A DNA stretch of 64,000 bases. Origin: Porogramme epimiltina (Eukaryota; Basidiomycota; Agaricomycetes; Polyporales; Polyporaceae). Both the position numbers and the translations under genes were made by a program. A model generated the notes under the pieces. The model saw only the letters and a list, made by a program, of their open reading frames with translations, was not told where the DNA came from and searched no databases. The stretch lies in assembly GCA_900155495.1 (NCBI GenBank), contig FTLJ01000362.1, positions 101,602-165,601 on the forward strand, in the 5' to 3' direction. Positions 57,519 through 64,000 of this stretch are shown here, one piece after another (within the stretch, counting starts at the first letter, position 1; each line of letters begins with the position of its first letter).

Positions 57519-60500
57519 TCACACGCGTTGTGAGGGTGGGATGAGGCCAAGGTTGAGGTAAAATGTGCGGTCCGCGTTATGCGTGACCCACATGCCCCAG
57601 AAGACGTGCCGGTCCCCGAGGCAATCAACGCGTCGCATTCCCTGCGACCACGTGACCTCGGGGATGGCAGGGAACACCTCGCATCGCTTCTTGAACGCTC
57701 CACACATCTGCCGCCAAATGGCGGGGAATTGTGTCTGGAGCTCGCGGGCTTCCGGTTGTGTGAGGGGCGTTTGGAAGAAGTCGTAGATCGCCTCGAGGAT
57801 GTCCCCGAATGTGACCGTGCCGCCCCCGGAACGCGCCTTGTTGACGATGATCGCGCCCCAGCCGTTGAGCATGCCAAGCACGCTCAAGTTGTATGCGATG
57901 TGCACGCACGGCACCGGTGGGTGTGTTGCGGGTTCCGGGAAGCGGTTCGCGACGGACACGACGGTGCGACGCGCAGTGACACGTTGTGCGAGGGCCGGCG
58001 GGAAGCGCACGTCCCACTTGAGCCAAGGGATGATGCCGTTGCCCGGGTTTGGAATGAGATACGGGCAAAGTATCGGCACCGGCCCCCATGGCGAGAGTCG
58101 TAGGCTAGATGGAGGGACCGCGGCTGCCACTTGCCCGGGGGTGGCGGGGATGGGCATGGGTCCTTGAAAGGGTGTCGGCAGCGCCACGACGGCCGAGGCG
58201 GGGGTAGGTACAACTGCTGCGTATGGGCCGTTGACCAGAGCACCCCACGGGTTGACTGTCATCGTTGGCGTCATAAGCGGGAAGTGGCCCCCAACAGGAG
58301 GCCATTGTGGCGGACGCCAATCTGCTGAGAGTGTGCCAGGAAGCGGCCACCCACCGGTGATTCGCGCAACTGCAGCCGCATCTAGTACTCCAGCTGGTGC
58401 GGGTTGGGAGGTTTGGAAGAACATTTGGGCGGGGATTTGAGGATGTGGTTGGGGATGCGGGACCCAAACAACCGCCGGGAACGGCGTAGGGACGAGAATC
58501 GGTGTCGGGAGCGGTGTGGTCGTACGTGCGCGCACGTACGGCGAGTGCTGAGGGCCTTCAGGAACCTGTACTCCTCGACCGGGTGACGGTGGCGGTGTAG
58601 GTATCAAACCTCTACCGGGGACTACGGGCGTGTTGCGTATGAAGCTCTGAAAATTAGAAAATGGCGGGTCCTCGAAATCTTCTGGAGGTGGCGGTATCAC
58701 CGGCGGCGGAGACTGACGGCCAGGGGAAATCAGCTTTACGCCAACGTTGGATTAGAGTGCAAGGTTGCTTACGGGAGGCGACGGTGGCCGTCTTTGCCAT
58801 GGCGTGCGGCTCCCTTGGTCTGCATTCTGAGTATCGGATCGTCTGGGAGGACGGTCACTGTCAGGAGTTGGTAACTGGGGGATGGCGTCTAAAGGGTCCT
58901 ATGGGGGAAGACAAGATCAGGATATAGCCCAAGTCACCAAACCGAGAGCGAACCTCAGCCTCAGGTTCGCGGTCGGGGAACCAGAACGGTAAAGGTGGCC
59001 CGGGCTGAAAGCTTATATTAGGATGAGTTGGCGCGCGACATGAATAACGCGCACTGGTGGTGGAGAAACGCTAGCACGATGATAAACCACAATTGGAGGA
59101 GAAGGCGAACGCTCGCGCGTAACAACAGGCTGATGCATACGAGCACCTTGCTCTTCCTGGGGTCGCTGGGCAAACGGACGGATGAGACGGCACAGCACAC
59201 ATAATTCAAATCGGCGTCACCCACCACGTGTTCGGCGTGGCCGTCCGTCAAATGCGCAGCTGGCTGCTCAGAAGTTCCTTCGGGGCGCGGAAGCAGATTC
59301 GAAGCTCGATCTACCGCAATAATCCATCAACAACGGCCGCAGATAGCGGAGGTCAAGAAGCGAGGACGTACGATTCTCCCAGATGGTCCTCCACTCTTGC
59401 GCGACGGTGCATCTTCTACGGTGCGCAGACACAATCCAGCACCATGGGCAGGCCACCGTGGGCATGCGGCCTGCGCCCCGGTCAGGGGGGGCACGTGTAG
59501 GGGATGCGAGCGTGTGTCCAACCCGGCATGACGGATAGCGATGCACACCGAGTACGTCGCATCCCGCGCAGTGTCTCCAGACGGTGCCATCGTCTTGAAC
59601 AGGTGATGGGGGGTCGCTTGCAAGTTGTGGATCGTCGGGAAATGGTGGTTGGAAGGAAGCGGGAGAGGATGGTGGGGACGAGCCATGCTGCACCGGCGGC
59701 GGTTGCTGGCGAGCGTTGGGATGAGGTGTCGGTGGTGGCGCATGGAAGGGGTAGGGCCGAGAAAAGGTCTGTGCCGGAACGGGCTGGAATTGAGGAAATG
59801 CGGGCGGTGTGGGGAGAGGCCATGGCCCACCCGTCGGCACGGGATAAGATTGAGTTTGTGATGGCGGTGGCTGGCGTGGGCGCCTATGCGACCGGTCGAA
59901 ATCTGCAAGGCAGGGGAGCGGCCGGTACAAGTGAGCAAGCACCCGTCGCAAACAGCAGCGACGACTGCGCGCACCGCGATTGCCTTCATGCATCTGAAAC
60001 TGTGCTTGAGCGGGCATTCGCCCCGGAGGCGCGGATTGCTGGTGTGACGGGCCTGGAGCACCGTCAACGACGCGATGGGGACCAGACGGGTGCGGTGCCA
60101 CGCGTTGTGGTGAAGCTGCGCGGAGAATAAAGAGTGGAGTTTGATCATCTGCTGAAGTGATTGAAAGTATAGAGAACGCACCCGCCCTCGGTGGCCGCAT
60201 GATTCCCCTCGGAGCCTCCGCTGTCCGGTGTTGGGGCCCGAAACCGCCCATCCAGGAATCAGAGTTGTGGACGTCCGTCGTGTCTGTGGACCGCGGCGGC
60301 GGGGGTGGCAAGACAGGAGGTGGGGTCTGCGGATTAGAGGATGCGGACGACGACAAGGAGGGAGACAATGGGGGGGTTGGGCCCTGCGGGCCCGCCGAGG
60401 GAGGGTTGTGGGCGAAGTATCTTCTTGCATCGCGCGGCCACCGTTGCGGTATGGCGTCTATGAGGGGGGTTCTCCAGTGCACGGGCGCGGCCTGGACCCA

Positions 60501-60869
60501 GTGGGTAGGGCCGTGCCTGTCATCCTGGATGGGGGGTACCGCAGCGCCCGGCTTCCCATCGATCGGTGCGCCCACCGCGTGCGTGGAAGGCGCGATGTGA
60601 CCCCACGCGGGCAGTTTTTCAATCTATGCAGTCGTAAGCCGAACTACACTAGTCAGCCTAAGCAAGAAATGTTAGTGCGTACAAATCTTCGTGTGCGCTC
60701 GTGAACGCCTTTGAGAGTCTGTCTAGGTTTGGAGTCGCATCGATTAGAGCAAGAAGACAAGGAGGGGCAAGAAGGGTAGGAGGCATGTGACATACTCGTG
60801 CGGCTGATAACCATACATAGGGACGGGGGTTTTGACCGTATCGCGAGAACCTTGAGGGCGGTTCGGCAT
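57519..60869 (-). CDS. DUF6699 domain protein 2 with a long proline-rich N-terminal region
   Basis: Function unknown. Ten exons fit in phase: 60869-60796, 60722-60683, 60623-60182, 60151-59975, 59902-59372, 59310-59201, 59165-59055, 59004-58954, 58898-58773 and 58712-57519, giving 951 residues. The first 700 or so residues are Pro/Ser/Gln-rich and probably disordered (runs such as PPPVLPPPPPRS). A small Cys/His-containing patch (HCAGCDVLG...CPWCW) falls in exon 5. The DUF6699 domain is at the C terminus: ILCPYLIPNPGNGIIPWLKW, CVHIAYNLSVLGMLNGWGAI, TVTFGDILEAIYDFFQTPLT, FKKRCEVFPAIPEV and the signature GMRRVDCLGDRHVFWGMW. The start MPNRPQGSRDTV is chosen because it is the first ATG that stays in phase through exons 1-3. 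The small 5' exons are supported by phase and splice sites only. Confidence 0.85.
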
Positions 60870-62009
60870 CGTGTCCAACGGCCAGTCCGGTAGTCCCGAT
60901 CAACGAGATGAGAGGCCGCACGCGCTGGATAACGAGTCCATGGTTGCACGCATCCTTATACCCCCACCGAACGCTAGATGTGGCCCATAGGCGATAGCTG
61001 AACACTCTGGGAGGGTGTTGTTTCCGTCGCGAGGAAGAAGCTTCAGGACACCGAAGCTGTCAAAACAAAAAGCAGAAGGGACGGGACGTGGCGGGAAACA
61101 AGAGACGCACTGACCACATAGAACAACAGCCCGGGCAGCTTAGCAACTCCAGGACACTAAGCGCTTTTCACACGCACGTCCATATCACTGTCTCGACGAT
61201 CGGTCCGCCGAAGCATCACTTCGTTGCGAGACTTTTGTGTTTGCGCCTGCTCAAGAGAAACCTCCAGCGTTCGAGCGCTTTACGCCCCGAGTTGCGCACA
61301 GAAACTTGGGTATTCATTGAAAACCGAAACTTACTTAAAATATCGCTTACTTCAGGTGTAGTAAAACTGCGTGAGATTTGATCGTTCCTCATCACATGAT
61401 CGCGTATACCGCCCATCCCCCGAGTCAAGGCGGTATACAAGGTAGTCTTTATAGATCTTTCTGAGTTACAAATAATGCGCGTTTTCAGAACAACGACGCA
61501 GTAGGAGATAGCTGCTACTTCAGGTAATGAGCGGGGAAGAGACTCGATGCATCTGTGTCATGAAATGACGTCATCACTGGCAGGAGACCGGCACTCTGAA
61601 CTCATATGTGCCAACTTGAACCTTGAGGGCCCTCTAACTGTTTGTGTAAATGCGACCATGCAAGTGTCTATACACAACTATGACATTGCATGCACGCAAG
61701 ATGGCTAACTTACATAAGGCTAGGTTATCGCTATTACTTACAAGGCGAGGACCAGAAATTACATACTGACTGCGCATGAGCGACGTGATCGTACACAAAG
61801 GCATATAAACGAAACCATCCCGGAGCCCCCTGGCGTTGAGGAGATCGACATAGGACATGGCGGTAGAACGTCCATAAGCTGCGTTGCCTGCTAGCCTCCT
61901 CGCCATCCGTTTCCCCACCAAGACGCCACAACACGCCCCGACGACAGTTGAACAGGCCGGGCAGGACTAGTCTCCCCTTAATCATACACCGTGGTGCGGT
62001 ACCTCGTGC
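60870..62009. other. Intergenic region
   Basis: No gene called. Minus-strand frames at 61634-61985 read somewhat like protein (RQRSLWTFYRHVL, GWFRLYAFVYDHVAHAQ in one frame) but no family is recognisable and no full model could be built. Confidence 0.4.
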
Positions 62010-63959
62010 CTAAGCAACGCGCTCTACTCTGCGCGGAGGCACGGCGAAGGACGCGTCGAAGCTGCTCCCAGAGCCGACGCGGCGCTGGCGGGGGAGCCCG
62101 GCGCTCGCCGGGAGCGACGTGCGGCTGCCTGAGCGCGAGCGCCCTGACGAGGAGTCGCTCGAGGACGACGTGGAGGATGCGCGGCGATGGCGTTGCATGC
62201 GCGTCGGGTCGACGTCGGGGACATGCGCGATGCGCGCGAACAGCGAGAGCACTGAATGAGCATGTGCGGGTACGGTCAGGTGAGCGATCTGCACGTGGAG
62301 TGGAGCGCGAACGGCGCACCGTCGACGGCCGAGACGATCCCGCACAGGTTGTTGGGCGTTGCCGTGCTGAACGTGGGCGAGCTGGATATGGGCGATTCCT
62401 CAGTCACGAACACGCGGTGCGCGTTCGCTGTAATGGCTGCGTGAGCATGACGTACTGCCGCGCCACGCAGTAATACGTACTGGCCAAGAGCTTCTGCATC
62501 GTGTAGAACAGTGTGTTGTTAGGCGTGACGCCGTACACTGAGCAACACGGGGCGGGTCAGCTGCGCAGCTTCGTAGGCGGTCCGCGGGCGTAGCCGCCTC
62601 ACCTGGAAACTTGTCCACTCCGTCCGTCGATCCGTCAGGTTCCTAGAAGCCGCAGCATAATGAGCAACGCTCCGTAGTGGCGCCTACTTGTATATGAGAC
62701 CTTGACCCACCTTTATCTGGGCGATCAGCTGCTTCAGTGGCATCCCTAGGATCTGGTTGCTCTGCGCGGGCACCACGACGCGCCCCACGTCGGTCACGCT
62801 GACCGCGCTGAGGAGCCCGCCACCTGCGTCATCCACGACTGCGACCGAGCTCACGCCCTCGTCGCTCATCAGCCGCATCGCGGAGAGCACGCTGTCGTCC
62901 GCCTTCGCCGCGATGACCGAGGTGTAGAGGTATAGCGACGGCAGAGAGACGGACGTGAGCGGCACCGAGAGGAAGCGGTGCAATGTGGTAGTCCGCTGCG
63001 CGTACGCAGTCAGCCATGCAAGCAGCGCGCGGTCCGAGACCAGCCCGAGGTAGGCGGGAGGGGTCGAGGGGTCGGAGGCCGGTGGGGCCCGGATGAGCGC
63101 TACGCGTTCGGACTTAGTGATCAGTGAAAGGGCGGTGTCAGCGGCGCAGGGGCCCACCTCTGTGCGCTCCGCGGGCAAACACGGCAAGCAAAGAGACGAC
63201 ATTCGCGTCATGAGGGAGGACTTCCAGAGGGTTCTTCTCGGATAGGTCTGTGCACTCTCCCGTCAGGCAGAGGGGGAAAGCAGGGGTAGGTGAGACGTAC
63301 TGCAGACGAGGTGCGCAGGCACCTTCCCGTCGCGCGCTGCGTCAAGGATCTCCTGGACGCGCGGCTTCCCGCGCAGCTCGTCAGCGCGGATCTTGTGCCG
63401 CGTCGCTGCGAGTGTGAGGAACGCGTTCACATCCGCGAACTGACGCCGTCGGGGGCATGGGCATGGGGCATAATGCAAGCGCGCGTTAGTTGGACGATCT
63501 GCGTTCGGCTGGGGGACTCTGGGCGGGCGAGACGCACGTCAAAGAGCCCATGGAAGAGCAGGGGCTTGGGGGACCGATTGGGGGGCATCTTCACTGCGAG
63601 GCAGAGGATGTCTTTCGACAGGAGGAGCTGAGCGTTCGCGGCGGCGCGATCACAGTGTCCGTGTCAGTGTCTATCGGGATGGGCCGCGCGGCCATTAGAC
63701 AGGGTCAAACTTACCTCACATGCCTCCTCCACACTCGTATCGGCGTCGATGGTGACGACTGGGGAGTCTATGATATCTGTGGCGGCGACGCACGTTCATT
63801 GTGTTTAGTCGCCCTTCAGAGGCGCAGCGCGAGCTCAAGCGTTTGAAACATACCTCTCGCCAGTACACCCTTCCATGCAGATACCCACACCTCCGAGTCC
63901 GCCGTGGGCGTTGTCGAGAACGTCTGTGGGGACTCGCTCCTGGTGCTGGAGATAGACAT
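62010..63959 (-). CDS. SDS23: SDS23/Moc1-type CBS-domain protein
   Basis: Sds23/Moc1 proteins restrain PP2A-type phosphatases and link nutrient state to mitosis and sexual development in yeasts. Ten exons fit in phase: 63959-63854, 63776-63715, 63627-63538, 63439-63301, 63247-63158, 63099-62711, 62642-62603, 62537-62481, 62427-62320 and 62251-62010, giving 440 residues, the family length. Four CBS motifs can be traced: DIIDSPVVTIDADTSVEEAC, then PLEVLPHDANVVSLLAVFARGAHR, then ASVIAAKADDSV-type sequence with MRLMSDEGVSSVAVVDD, and NNTLFYTMQKLLATNAHRVFV with LCGIVSAVD. SLPSLYLYTSV and GLVSDRALLAWL are Sds23 hallmarks. The C terminus is Ser/Arg-rich. The ATG lies 41 bp from the window edge, so the promoter is outside. 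The last intron has two possible acceptors; the one used keeps the family sequence VLSLFARIAHVPDVDP. Confidence 0.95.
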
Positions 63960-64000
63960 TACGATTGATGAGGTACGAAGAAATCGTTCTTAATGACAGA

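Overview
The window is nuclear DNA of a filamentous basidiomycete, most likely an agaricomycete. The evidence is short introns (mostly 45-75 nt, GTRNGY...YAG) that interrupt nearly every gene, GC-rich coding sequence, and several protein families typical of Agaricomycetes: DUF6699 proteins, an HMG-box regulator of the type seen in mushroom-forming fungi, and a trypsin-like-fold relic. No rRNA, tRNA, CRISPR or bacterial-type operon is visible. All gene models below were spliced by eye, checking reading phase at every junction. Exon limits are therefore predictions.

Left part (1-23 kb): a Ser/Pro-rich low-complexity protein (3852-5583); a 13-exon MetE-like methyltransferase on the minus strand (11083-8917); a 2.6-kb inverted-repeat element (12720-15285); then a tandem array of three related genes (15758, 17282, 20778). 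Each array gene encodes an N-terminal CCCH zinc-finger-like motif, charged coiled coils and a C-terminal hydrophobic tail. A broken trypsin-like-fold gene lies between the second and third copies, and the third copy has a non-canonical splice donor.

Middle (23-44 kb): mostly gene-poor. It holds a pogo-like MITE (25383-25723), a paralogue of the first Ser/Pro-rich gene (27278-28072) and an HMG-box transcription factor (37206-35301). The HMG gene is followed by about 7 kb of GC-rich DNA with no gene I can support.

Right part (44-64 kb): dense housekeeping genes. They are a Rid-family protein (minus) divergent from a DUF6699 protein (plus); a TBC1D20/Gyp8-type Rab GAP with a C-terminal membrane anchor (minus) divergent from cystathionine gamma-synthase (plus); a VPS39/TGFBRAP1-type tethering protein whose CNH half (plus, 55494-56943) and solenoid half (minus, 55138-52321) lie head to head as if the 5' half had been inverted in place; a second, 10-exon DUF6699 protein (60869-57519, minus); and a complete SDS23/Moc1 CBS-domain protein (63959-62010, minus).

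Two genes relate to methionine/homocysteine chemistry (cystathionine gamma-synthase and the MetE-like protein), and two relate to vesicle traffic (Rab GAP and VPS39-like), but they are far apart and nothing suggests a functional cluster. The strongest candidates for something undescribed are the tandem zinc-finger/tail-anchor family and the split VPS39-like gene.
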